The translations under genes were made by a program, and so were the position numbers. A stretch of DNA of 64,000 bases from UBA10646 sp003456175 (GTDB lineage Bacteria > Bacteroidota > Bacteroidia > Chitinophagales > Chitinophagaceae): assembly GCA_031976225.1 (NCBI GenBank), contig DALYLQ010000002.1, positions 1-64,000 of the forward strand. The letters run 5' to 3'. The notes under the pieces are model-generated. The model was not told the origin of the DNA and searched no databases. It was given only the letters and a program-made list of their open reading frames with translations. The first letter of the stretch is position 1, and every line of letters begins with the position of its first letter. This document shows, piece by piece, positions 35,098 to 43,438 of this stretch.

Positions 35098-36332
35098 TAA
35101 TGCTTCCAAAGTAGGCTGCCATCGCCATAGCTTAGAAATCTAAAATCGTTTGCAAGGGCATAATCGTACACACGCTTCCAATCATCGCCAATAACAGCAG
35201 CAATCAGTAATAACAAGGTGCTTTGTGGTTGGTGAAAATTAGTGATAATGCCATCGGCTACACGTAGGCGATAACCTGGAGCTATAATAATTTGAGTTTT
35301 TGTTAAAACACGCTGGTTGTTGGTAGCTTGCATCCAATGGAATAGTGCAGTAAACGCCTCTTGTTTGCTGTAGCGTTGTGGTAGTTCGTAAGCATCCCAC
35401 TGGGCAATGCTAATTTGTTCAATTGCAATCGAATTAAGGTAAGAGCCAAACTCTAAGCATTTTACGCCCATCCAATACAAGGTTTCAATGGTGCGTAGCG
35501 ATGTAGTGCCTACAGCTACAATGGGGTGCTCGTGAGAAATTACAGCTTCAATAAATGCCTGATTTACATCAATATATTCGGCATGCATTTCGTGTTCGGC
35601 CATCGTTTCGGCCTTTACCGGTTTAAAGGTGCCCGCACCAACATGTAAAGTCACGTACTGCTGCGTAATGGCTTTTGCCGTAAGGCTATGAAGTACCCTT
35701 TCGGTAAAATGTAAGCCTGCCGTAGGTGCTGCTACACTACCATCGTGTTTTGCATAAATGGTTTGATAACGTTCATTGTCGCTTACCTCAGCCTGTCGGT
35801 GTAAGTAGGGTGGTAAGGGAATAAGTCCGGCCCAATGCAATACTTCGGCGAAGCTATCGTTGGTATTCCAATGTAGCTGTACCAAGTAGCAATCGCTGAG
35901 TTTTTCAATAAGTTTTGCTTGTAGTACAATAGTGCTGCTACCGTGTTCAATGGTTTTTTCAAGTACACTGCCCGATTTCCACTTTTTTACACCACCAATC
36001 AAGCAACGCCAGTACACCGTTTGTGTGGTAAGCATGGCCGTTGTAATATCGCTGTAGCGTACATCGGGTTCTAAACAAAAAATTTCAATAGCGCCACCCG
36101 TTGCCTTGGTAAATAGCAATCTTGCTTCTACCATCTTGGTGTTATTAAACACCAACATGCTTTTGGCAGGTAGGTAGTGTGCAATATGTGCATAGGTATG
36201 CGTTTTAATATCGCCATATTGATATACCAATAGCTTACTAGCATCGCGTTCTGCTAGTGGATACTTCGCAATACGTTCATCTGGTAGTTCGTAATTAAAA
36301 TCGGCAATACTCAGGTGCTTCGGATGTTGCAT
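35094..36332 (-). CDS. queA: QueA, S-adenosylmethionine:tRNA ribosyltransferase-isomerase
   Basis: The 412-residue enzyme forms epoxyqueuosine in tRNA by transferring the ribose of S-adenosylmethionine. It shows FNYELPDERIAKYPLAERD at the start, LVFNNTKMVEARLLF, VAAPTAGLHFTE and NFHQPQSTLLLLIAA. It is longer than the E. coli enzyme (about 350) but the motifs are in order. There is a 4-base tail-to-tail overlap with the sensor kinase gene. Two imperfect copies of the dispersed repeat lie close together (35674-35685 and a poorer one near 35697-35709). Confidence 0.95.
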   Translation of the reverse strand: MQHPKHLSIADFNYELPDERIAKYPLAERDASKLLVYQYGDIKTHTYAHIAHYLPAKSMLVFNNTKMVEARLLFTKATGGAIEIFCLEPDVRYSDITTAMLTTQTVYWRCLIGGVKKWKSGSVLEKTIEHGSSTIVLQAKLIEKLSDCYLVQLHWNTNDSFAEVLHWAGLIPLPPYLHRQAEVSDNERYQTIYAKHDGSVAAPTAGLHFTERVLHSLTAKAITQQYVTLHVGAGTFKPVKAETMAEHEMHAEYIDVNQAFIEAVISHEHPIVAVGTTSLRTIETLYWMGVKCLEFGSYLNSIAIEQISIAQWDAYELPQRYSKQEAFTALFHWMQATNNQRVLTKTQIIIAPGYRLRVADGIITNFHQPQSTLLLLIAAVIGDDWKRVYDYALANDFRFLSYGDGSLLWKHY

Positions 36333-36496
36333 GGCTACTTCAATAAAGGCTGCAAAGAAACAACTTGCAGCCGATGTACACTTACTTTAAGTAATAGGTA
36401 TCCCTTACGGTAAATGTTTTTCCAAAAAACACAACACATCTCCCACTTCAATTGCTTTTTAATGGTTTTGCACGATAAATGCAGACGGAATGATGG

Positions 36497-36598
36497 TTTT
36501 CCACAGCTTATACACAGGGGTTTGTGTGTAAGTGTTGTTCAAATTGCGGCAAACCCTTGTGGGCATTGCATTTGAGGCACTTTGGCAGCTGTGTATAA
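36497..36598. other. Cluster of DnaA-box-like words
   Basis: TTTTCCACA (36497-36505) and TTATACACA (36508-36516) lie in direct orientation 11 bases apart. TGTGTATAA (36590-36598) is the exact reverse complement of TTATACACA. Each is one base from the consensus TTATCCACA. This suggests DnaA binding. Whether it is an origin or a DnaA-controlled promoter cannot be decided here. Confidence 0.4.
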
Positions 36599-36617
36599 AA
36601 TGGCAGCCTCCAAAAGC

Positions 36618-36642
36618 TGGAAGAAAGTGGGAAAAAGTGTTA
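36618..36642 (+). promoter_or_regulatory. MraZ operator-like repeats
   Basis: TGGAA (36618), TGGGA (36628) and TGTTA (36638) are spaced by five bases each (10-base period) with GAAAG/AAAAG spacers. This matches the known MraZ-binding arrangement of TGGGN repeats upstream of mraZ. They overlap the TTATTTTG promoter-like word, consistent with autoregulation. Confidence 0.6.
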
Positions 36643-36688
36643 TTTTGTGTTTGTAATTGATGGTTTCTTACTCAAACACACCAGTTGA

Positions 36689-37141
36689 ATGCATTTTCTC
36701 GGCGAATACGAAAGTACGGTAGATAGCAAAGGCCGTTTTCTGTTGCCAGCAGGCTTTAAAAAGCAGCTGCCCGACGGAGAAACGCGTTTTGTTATCAGTC
36801 GTGGTTTCGAGGAGTGCCTTACCCTGTATCCCATGCAGGTATGGCAACCACTACACGCCAGAATTAGCAATTTAAACCAGTTCGATCCAAAAGTACGCCA
36901 GTTTCAGCGTCAGTTTTTGGGTGGTGCTACCGAGGTAGAGTTAGATAGTGCTGGTCGTTTATTGCTGCCCGCATCTTTAAAAGGTCACGCCAAACTAGAA
37001 AAAGATATTACCCTAGTGGCGCAAGGCGATAAGTTGGAGATATGGGATACTGCCAATTACAAAAAGTTGTTTGACAGTTTCGATGCAAATGCCTTTAGTG
37101 TGCTTGCCAACGAAGTAATGGGGCAGCAGCAGATAGGTTAA
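36689..37141 (+). CDS. mraZ: MraZ, transcriptional regulator of the division cluster
   Basis: The 150-residue protein has two AbrB-like SpoVT folds: FLGEYESTVDSKGRFLLPAGFK (about 3-24) and the second TEVELDSAGRLLLPASLKGHAKL (about 87-109). It binds the repeated TGGG-type boxes upstream of its own gene and represses the cluster. It is the first gene of the dcw operon, 25 bases before rsmH. ATG 36689 gives the standard MHFLGEYE start. Confidence 0.95.
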   Translation: MHFLGEYESTVDSKGRFLLPAGFKKQLPDGETRFVISRGFEECLTLYPMQVWQPLHARISNLNQFDPKVRQFQRQFLGGATEVELDSAGRLLLPASLKGHAKLEKDITLVAQGDKLEIWDTANYKKLFDSFDANAFSVLANEVMGQQQIG

Positions 37142-37166
37142 CGCAATATTGTTCATTGTTAAAAGC

Positions 37167-38072
37167 ATGGCATTGTACCACGTACCGGTTTTGTATCAGG
37201 AGAGTTTAAATGCGTTGGCTATTAAGCCCAACGGCGTGTATGTTGATTGTACGTTTGGTGGTGGTGGCCATAGCAAAGGTATTCTAGAGCAATTGGGTGC
37301 TAATGGAAAGTTGATTGCATTTGATCAAGATGCCGATGCACAAGCCAATGTTCCAAACGATGACAGATTATTGTTCGTGCCACAAAACTTTAAGCACTTG
37401 CAACGCTTTCTCCGATTGCATGGCTATACAAAGGTGGACGGTATTTTGGCCGATTTGGGTGTGAGTAGCCATCAGTTCGATGAAGGTGAACGTGGTTTCT
37501 CCATTCGTTTCGATGGTCCGCTCGACATGCGAATGGATCAGCGAGAAGGCTTAACCGCTGCCGATATAATTGCTACCTACACCACACAACAATTGCATAA
37601 AATGTTTGAACAATATGGTGAGGTAACCAATAGCAAAACCTTGGCTAATCATATTGTACAGAGTAGGCAAGCCACAAGCTTTAACACCATTGAAAGTTTT
37701 AAAGCATTTCTTCAACCGGTTATTAAAGGCAACCCGAATAAGTATTTAGCACAGGTGTTTCAAGCATTGCGAATAGAGGTGAATGATGAGTTGGGTGCCT
37801 TACGGCAAATGCTAGAGCAGGCAGCACAAGTGTTGCAGCCAGGGGGTAGGTTGGCGGTAATCACCTTTCACTCTTTAGAAGATAGAATGGTGAAGCTGTT
37901 TATGAAGCACGGCACATTAGCACCTGAAGATAATAGTAACCCTTTTAGTACCGAGGTGAAGGCGAAGGTTTTCGAAGTAATTACTAAAAAACCAATAGAG
38001 GCAAGTGCTGCAGAACTCAAACAAAACAATCGTGCTAGAAGTGCTCGATTGAGAATTGCAGCAAAACAATAA
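37167..38072 (+). CDS. rsmH: RsmH (MraW), 16S rRNA m4C1402 methyltransferase
   Basis: The 301-residue SAM-dependent enzyme methylates N4 of C1402 in 16S rRNA. It shows HVPVLYQESLNAL at the start, SAM-binding VDCTFGGGGHSKGIL, ADLGVSSHQFDEGERGFS, and the C-terminal ITFHSLEDRMVK with NNRARSARLR. ATG 37167 (MALYHVPVL) is used; the frame from 37149 adds six residues that are not family-like. ALRQM (37798-37810) is spelled by the C-variant of the dispersed repeat, and another copy (38087-38099) lies in the gap before ftsL. Confidence 0.97.
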   Translation: MALYHVPVLYQESLNALAIKPNGVYVDCTFGGGGHSKGILEQLGANGKLIAFDQDADAQANVPNDDRLLFVPQNFKHLQRFLRLHGYTKVDGILADLGVSSHQFDEGERGFSIRFDGPLDMRMDQREGLTAADIIATYTTQQLHKMFEQYGEVTNSKTLANHIVQSRQATSFNTIESFKAFLQPVIKGNPNKYLAQVFQALRIEVNDELGALRQMLEQAAQVLQPGGRLAVITFHSLEDRMVKLFMKHGTLAPEDNSNPFSTEVKAKVFEVITKKPIEASAAELKQNNRARSARLRIAAKQ

Positions 38073-38113
38073 TAAAGCAGTTTTTCATTTGCCGTAAGGC
38101 ATGTACACAATAT

Positions 38114-38479
38114 ATGGCAACAACAGAAGCAAGTATTACTGAGCAACACGAGCAAGCGAAGAAAAAAATTTCGTTTGCAGCTTGGTTCAAATACGAATGG
38201 GTGAGTAAAAACTTAGGGTTCTTTTTGTTTCTGAGTGGCTTGGCAATTTTATACATCGCTAATGGTCATAAGGGCGATAGAACTATTCGAAGAATTAATA
38301 AAACTGCAAAGGAAATTAAGCAACTGCAGTATGAATATAAAACGCTAAAAAGCGAATTGATGTTCAAAAGTAGAGAGGCCGAATTGGCTAAAACAGCAGA
38401 GCCGCTTGGGCTTGAGTTAACCAATGAGCCACCTATGCGAATACCTTACGAACAACGCAAAAACAACAACCAACCATAA
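38114..38479 (+). CDS. ftsL: FtsL-like division protein
   Basis: The 121-residue protein has a charged N-terminal cytoplasmic part, one transmembrane helix (about 35-53, LGFFLFLSGLAILYIAN) and a periplasmic coiled coil (RRINKTAKEIKQLQYEYKTL). This is the size, topology and position of FtsL between rsmH and ftsI. Sequence conservation in this family is low, so the assignment rests on topology and context. Confidence 0.85.
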   Translation: MATTEASITEQHEQAKKKISFAAWFKYEWVSKNLGFFLFLSGLAILYIANGHKGDRTIRRINKTAKEIKQLQYEYKTLKSELMFKSREAELAKTAEPLGLELTNEPPMRIPYEQRKNNNQP

Positions 38480-38494
38480 AAGTAGAAACGCACT

Positions 38495-40639
38495 TTGGCA
38501 ACAAAACAAACCAATACAGTTGAAGTTAAGAACGACATCTTGTGGCGGGTGTATGCGTGTTACTTGCTCATTATTATGTTGTGCTTATGGGTAGTGGGTA
38601 AGGCAATATATATACAGCAGGTACAAGGTGCATATTGGCGTGGTATGAGTGATAGCTTGCACCAACGTATTGAAGAAATTGATGCAGAACGTGGTACCAT
38701 TTATAGTGAAGATGGACAAATGCTAAGCACAAGTATCCCACAATTTGACGTGCATATTGATTTTGCTGCCGATGGCTTGCGTGAAAAAAATGGTGCTCGT
38801 TTTCGTGAAAATATAGACAGCTTGAGTATGGGCTTGGCTACTTTATTCGGTGATAGAACGGCCGATGAATATAAACGTCTTTTGCAAAAGGGATATAACA
38901 TGAAAGACCGCTACTTCTTACTAAAACGTAAAATCAGCTTCCGCGATTTTCAAAAATTGCAGCAGTTGCCGTTGGTGCGTTTAGGTAGAAACAAAAGCGG
39001 TTTTATTGCAGAAGATAAAAGCATTCGTTTAAATCCATATCAATTATTAGCCTACAGGACTATTGGATTAGATAGAGAAAACGCTCAGAAGGTTGGGCTA
39101 GAACAGCAGTACGATGCTTATCTGAAAGGTACAACCGGAAAGCGTTTGGTGCGTAGCATTGGTGGTGGTGTTAGTGTACCGGTAGATGAGAGTTATGAAA
39201 TAGAGCCGGAGAACGGGAAAGATATCATTACAACACTAGATATACATATTCAAGAAATTTCTGAGAATGCACTCATGAAAATGATGCTGCAAAACCAAGC
39301 TGAATATGGTTGTGCGATTGTGATGGAAGTTAAAACGGGTAAGATTAAAGCTATTGCTAACCTAGGTCGTAGAAACGATTCTGCTTATTGGGAAAATTTG
39401 AATTATGCTTTGAGCCCTACTGAGCCGGGAAGCACATTTAAACTTGCGACCATCATGGCTGTATTAGAAGATAAAAAAGCAACACTTAATACACCTGTGA
39501 ATTTAGAAGGGGGTACTTGGAAGGTAGCTAATAGAACCGTATACGATAGTGAAACACATGGTAGGTACGATGTTACATTGCAACAGGCTTTTGAGTTAAG
39601 TAGCAACGTGGGAATGGCTAAGCTGGCAATGAGCTATTACAGTGCCACACCTTCAAAGTTTTTGAAGCATCTTGAAACACTTGGTGTTACAGATAAAACA
39701 GGAATTGACTTAGCTGGTGAGGGTAAGCCCATTGTATACAAGCCCGGTAGCAAATATTGGAGCAATGCAACATTACCTTGGATGAGCTTTGGATATGGTT
39801 TAGCAATAACACCATTACGTACGGCTATGCTTTATAATGCTGTAGCTAATAAGGGCGTAATGATGAAGCCATACCTTGTAAATAGTGTGGTTGAAGATGG
39901 CACCATCATCAAACAGTTTGTACCACAAGTAGTGAACGAACGTATATGTAGTGAAACTACCCTCAAGCAATTAAAGGTTTGTTTAGAAGGTGTTTGCATC
40001 AATGGTACTGCTAAGCGATTATTTGAAAATGCTGCCTATAAAGCAGCAGGTAAAACTGGCACAGCCTTAGTGGCCGATGGTAAGTTTACCTATGCCGACA
40101 AAGTATATCAAAGCTCTTTTGCTGGATATTTTCCGGCAGAGAATCCGCAGTATACGATTGTAGTAATTATTCGTAACAAACCGCATGCGGCTCGTTTTTA
40201 TGGCGCCGATGTTGCAGGGCCTGTTTGGAAAGAAATCGCCGATCGTTTATATACATTACATGTACGTGAAAGTGCCACAAAGCAATATGCAAGCCTTACG
40301 GCAAATGATAGTACGCCTTTCACTTATGCAGGTGCAGAGCAAGATGTAGCTTATCTCAACAAACACTTGCAACTCTATAAAAACAATACTACGAGTGTGC
40401 AATATGCTGAGTGGTTACAAGTACAAAAGCAACAAGGTGGCGTAGCAGCATCGCTATTGAAATATAATGAAGCAACGGTGCCTAATCTTATAGGCTTGGG
40501 CTTAAAAGATGCTACTTACTTATGTGAAAATTTAGGTATGCAAGTACAAGTTCGCGGCAAAGGAAAAGTGAAAGAACAAAGTATAGCTGCAGGCGCTACA
40601 ATACAAAAAGGAACTACTATAACACTTATACTCAATTAA
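38495..40639 (+). CDS. ftsI: FtsI/PBP3-type septal transpeptidase with C-terminal PASTA domain
   Basis: The 714-residue class B penicillin-binding protein has one N-terminal transmembrane helix (about 18-40), a dimerisation domain (IDAERGTIYSEDGQML), the transpeptidase motifs SxxK (GSTFKL), SSN and KTG (AGKTGTA) in order, and a C-terminal PASTA domain (TVPNLIGLGLKDATYLCEN). It crosslinks septal peptidoglycan. The start is TTG 38495, 15 bases after ftsL, since no ATG precedes the transmembrane segment. SLTAND (40294-40306) is encoded by a dispersed repeat in the non-catalytic region before PASTA. Confidence 0.96.
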   Translation: MATKQTNTVEVKNDILWRVYACYLLIIMLCLWVVGKAIYIQQVQGAYWRGMSDSLHQRIEEIDAERGTIYSEDGQMLSTSIPQFDVHIDFAADGLREKNGARFRENIDSLSMGLATLFGDRTADEYKRLLQKGYNMKDRYFLLKRKISFRDFQKLQQLPLVRLGRNKSGFIAEDKSIRLNPYQLLAYRTIGLDRENAQKVGLEQQYDAYLKGTTGKRLVRSIGGGVSVPVDESYEIEPENGKDIITTLDIHIQEISENALMKMMLQNQAEYGCAIVMEVKTGKIKAIANLGRRNDSAYWENLNYALSPTEPGSTFKLATIMAVLEDKKATLNTPVNLEGGTWKVANRTVYDSETHGRYDVTLQQAFELSSNVGMAKLAMSYYSATPSKFLKHLETLGVTDKTGIDLAGEGKPIVYKPGSKYWSNATLPWMSFGYGLAITPLRTAMLYNAVANKGVMMKPYLVNSVVEDGTIIKQFVPQVVNERICSETTLKQLKVCLEGVCINGTAKRLFENAAYKAAGKTGTALVADGKFTYADKVYQSSFAGYFPAENPQYTIVVIIRNKPHAARFYGADVAGPVWKEIADRLYTLHVRESATKQYASLTANDSTPFTYAGAEQDVAYLNKHLQLYKNNTTSVQYAEWLQVQKQQGGVAASLLKYNEATVPNLIGLGLKDATYLCENLGMQVQVRGKGKVKEQSIAAGATIQKGTTITLILN

Positions 40640-40640
40640 C

Positions 40641-42104
40641 GTGGCAGTATTAAGCGACATATTATACAAGGTATCACTCGTTGCTATACAAGGTAATAGT
40701 AATGCAATGGTTACAGCTATTACTATTGATTCTCGTAAAGTAGTAGCAGGCGGGTTGTATGCTGCTATTAATGGTGTATCAGTAGATGGTCATGATTACA
40801 TTGATGCTGCCATTGCAAATGGTGCTAGTGTAATTGTGTGTAATCATTTACCGCAAGGTGTAAAACCTAATGTTACATATGTACAAGTGGTTGATACATC
40901 GGTTGCGATAGCACATATAGCACATCATTTTTATGGTCGTCCTTCGGAGCAGATAAAGTTAGTAGGTGTTACAGGTACAAATGGCAAAACAACTATTGCA
41001 ACGCTTTTGTATAAATTGTTTTCTACCCTTGGTTATCAATGTGGATTAATCAGTACGGTGCAAAATCATATTGGCGATACCATAGTGCCAAGCACACATA
41101 CTACGCCCGATGCTGTTGCACTCAATGCGTTACTCGCATCTATGGTAGAAGCTGGTTGTACTTATGTTTTTATGGAGTGTAGCAGTCACGCAATACACCA
41201 ACATAGAATTACAGGCTTACGATTTGAGGGTGCTGTGTTCAGCAATATCACACATGATCATTTAGATTATCATAAAACTTTTGAAGAATACATTCGGGTG
41301 AAAAAACTTTTCTTCGATGGTCTCACTTCCGATGCTTTTGCCATTAGTAATGCAGATGATAAGCGTGGTAGTGTAATGCTTCAAAATACAGCTGCTAAAA
41401 AAATGTACTATGGTTTGAAAAATGCAGCCACTTTCAAAGGAAAAATACTTGACAATGCACTCACTGGCCTGCACATGTTGGTGAATGAACAAGAGGTGCA
41501 TTTTAGAATGATTGGTGAGTTTAATGCTTATAACCTTTTAGCTGTGTATGGTGCAGCTGTTAGTATGCAGCAATCGCCTGCAGAAGTGTTGCGGGTATTA
41601 AGTATGCTCACAGGTGCTGAAGGTCGGTTTGATTACAGTATTAGTAAGTCGGGCATTATTGCTATTGTAGATTATGCTCACACCCCCGATGCTTTAGAAA
41701 ACGTACTTACTACTATAAAAAAATTACGCAAAGGCTACGAACGCATTATAACTGTTGTGGGTTGTGGTGGCGATAGAGATAAAACAAAGCGTCCTATAAT
41801 GGCACAAGCCGCTTGCGATTTAAGTGATCACGTAATTCTTACAAGCGATAATCCTAGAACAGAAAATCCTGAAGTGATCTTACAAGATATGCAACAAGGG
41901 CTCAGTTCTGCTGCTAAACGTAAGTATGAGGTAGTGGTTGAACGAGATGCAGCAATAGCAAAAGCAGTAATACTTGCTATGCCAGAAGATATTATTCTAA
42001 TTGCTGGAAAAGGGCATGAAAAATATCAAGAGATCATGGGTGTAAAACATCCATTCGATGATAAGTTAATAGTACAGCAAGCATTTCAACAACACAACAA
42101 ATAA
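40641..42104 (+). CDS. murE: MurE, UDP-MurNAc-tripeptide synthetase (meso-DAP type)
   Basis: The 487-residue Mur ligase adds the third residue of the peptidoglycan stem. ATP site GVTGTNGKTT (about 111-120), ECSSHAIHQHRI, and the DNPR motif (SDNPRTENP, about 403) indicate meso-diaminopimelate as the substrate. It uses GTG 40641, one base after the ftsI stop. LPQG (40846-40858) is encoded by a dispersed repeat in the N-terminal domain. Confidence 0.97.
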   Translation: MAVLSDILYKVSLVAIQGNSNAMVTAITIDSRKVVAGGLYAAINGVSVDGHDYIDAAIANGASVIVCNHLPQGVKPNVTYVQVVDTSVAIAHIAHHFYGRPSEQIKLVGVTGTNGKTTIATLLYKLFSTLGYQCGLISTVQNHIGDTIVPSTHTTPDAVALNALLASMVEAGCTYVFMECSSHAIHQHRITGLRFEGAVFSNITHDHLDYHKTFEEYIRVKKLFFDGLTSDAFAISNADDKRGSVMLQNTAAKKMYYGLKNAATFKGKILDNALTGLHMLVNEQEVHFRMIGEFNAYNLLAVYGAAVSMQQSPAEVLRVLSMLTGAEGRFDYSISKSGIIAIVDYAHTPDALENVLTTIKKLRKGYERIITVVGCGGDRDKTKRPIMAQAACDLSDHVILTSDNPRTENPEVILQDMQQGLSSAAKRKYEVVVERDAAIAKAVILAMPEDIILIAGKGHEKYQEIMGVKHPFDDKLIVQQAFQQHNK

Positions 42105-42122
42105 CAAGCAACTTATACCCCT

Positions 42123-43415
42123 ATGCTATTTCATTTATTTAATTGGCTAAAACAAGAGTTCAACATGAGTGGTGCCGGACTGTTTCAGTTCATCACCTTC
42201 AGAGCTTCTATGGCTATCATTGTATCGTTGCTTATTGCAACGGTATATGGTCGTAGGGTTATTAACCTGTTAAAGAAAAAGCAAATAGGTGAAACAGTTC
42301 GAGATCTTGGTTTGGCAGGCGAGCAACAAAAGAAAGGAACGCCAACCATGGGCGGAATTATTATACTTTTAGCCATCATAGTGCCAACTTTACTCTTTGC
42401 AGACTTAAGCAAAGTATATATCCGCCTAATGTTGTTGTGTACGGTATGGCTTGGTTTTATTGGGTTCTTAGATGATTATTTTAAACTAAGAGCAAGAAAA
42501 AAAGCACAAGAAGCAGGCACTAAATATCAAAAGAAAGATAGCGATGGCTTAGCAGGTATTTCTAAAATCATTGGCCAGGTGGGTCTTGGTATTATCATCG
42601 GTGCTACATTATACTTTAACAACAGTGTAGTAGTAGAAAGAGAAGTAATTGGTAAATCGGCTGCTTTGGTGCACGACTCTGCCAAGTATGTAATTCGTAA
42701 AATCGATGGACAAGAACGTGTATTTGCAAAAGTGAAAACACCTATTACAACCATCCCATTTGTAAAAAATCATGAGTTTAATTATAGTAAGCTAGTATCG
42801 TGGATGGGTGAGGGTGCAGAACAATTCACATGGATTGTATATATACTTATTGTAACATTTATTATTACAGCAGTTTCAAATGGTGCCAATATTACTGATG
42901 GGTTAGATGGCTTGGCAGCAGGTGTTAGTGCTATAATCGGTTTTGGTGTAGCCATTTTCGTATATGCAAGTGGTAATTATAAGTTTGCCGACTACTTGAA
43001 TATTATGTACATCCCTAATTTGGGAGAGCTAAGTATTTTTGTTGCTGCTTTTGTTGGTGCTTGTGTTGGTTTTCTATGGTACAATGCTTACCCTGCACAA
43101 GTGTTCATGGGCGATACCGGAAGTTTAGCATTAGGCGGTATCATAGCTTCGTTAGCTATTATTGTTCGTAAAGAATTATTGATTCCTATTTTTTGCGGTG
43201 TGTTTCTAGTAGAAAATTTAAGTGTAATTCTTCAAGTAAGCTATTTCAAATACACTAAGAAAAAGTATGGCGAAGGGCGGCGTATTTTCTTAATGAGTCC
43301 TCTACACCACCATTATCAAAAGAAAGGTTTTCATGAAAGTAAAATAGCCATTCGATTTTGGATTATCACACTCATTTGTGTAATCGCATCTATTGCAACT
43401 TTAAAAATCAGATAG
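42123..43415 (+). CDS. mraY: MraY, phospho-MurNAc-pentapeptide translocase
   Basis: The 430-residue polytopic membrane enzyme makes lipid I. It shows TPTMGGIIILL (about 73-83), DDYFKLR, NITDGLDGLAAG, VFMGDTGSLALGG and MSPLHHHYQKKG. It has an additional polar segment of about 60 residues between helices (about 170-235) which I recall as a Bacteroidota feature, making it longer than the E. coli protein. Between it and murD, most of the 23-base gap is an exact repeat copy (43420-43432). Confidence 0.97.
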   Translation: MLFHLFNWLKQEFNMSGAGLFQFITFRASMAIIVSLLIATVYGRRVINLLKKKQIGETVRDLGLAGEQQKKGTPTMGGIIILLAIIVPTLLFADLSKVYIRLMLLCTVWLGFIGFLDDYFKLRARKKAQEAGTKYQKKDSDGLAGISKIIGQVGLGIIIGATLYFNNSVVVEREVIGKSAALVHDSAKYVIRKIDGQERVFAKVKTPITTIPFVKNHEFNYSKLVSWMGEGAEQFTWIVYILIVTFIITAVSNGANITDGLDGLAAGVSAIIGFGVAIFVYASGNYKFADYLNIMYIPNLGELSIFVAAFVGACVGFLWYNAYPAQVFMGDTGSLALGGIIASLAIIVRKELLIPIFCGVFLVENLSVILQVSYFKYTKKKYGEGRRIFLMSPLHHHYQKKGFHESKIAIRFWIITLICVIASIATLKIR

Positions 43416-43438
43416 TACACCTTACGGTAAATAATAAT

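Larger units (their letters stand above)
36333..36688. promoter_or_regulatory. 356-base gene-free control region between queA and mraZ
   Basis: The longest gene-free stretch in the window, between divergent queA and mraZ. From left to right it holds a dispersed 13-mer (36403-36415), an AT-rich segment (36416-36480), DnaA-box-like words (36497-36598), three MraZ-type repeats with 10-base period (36618-36642), and a TTATTTTG promoter-like word (36640-36647) in front of the mraZ ATG. No ORF or RNA gene is supported. Confidence 0.7.

Noticed and set aside
36541..36570. Further repeat-like word (TTGCGGCAAA) upstream of mraZ
   Set aside because: Matches only the inner ten bases and lacks both ends of the consensus.
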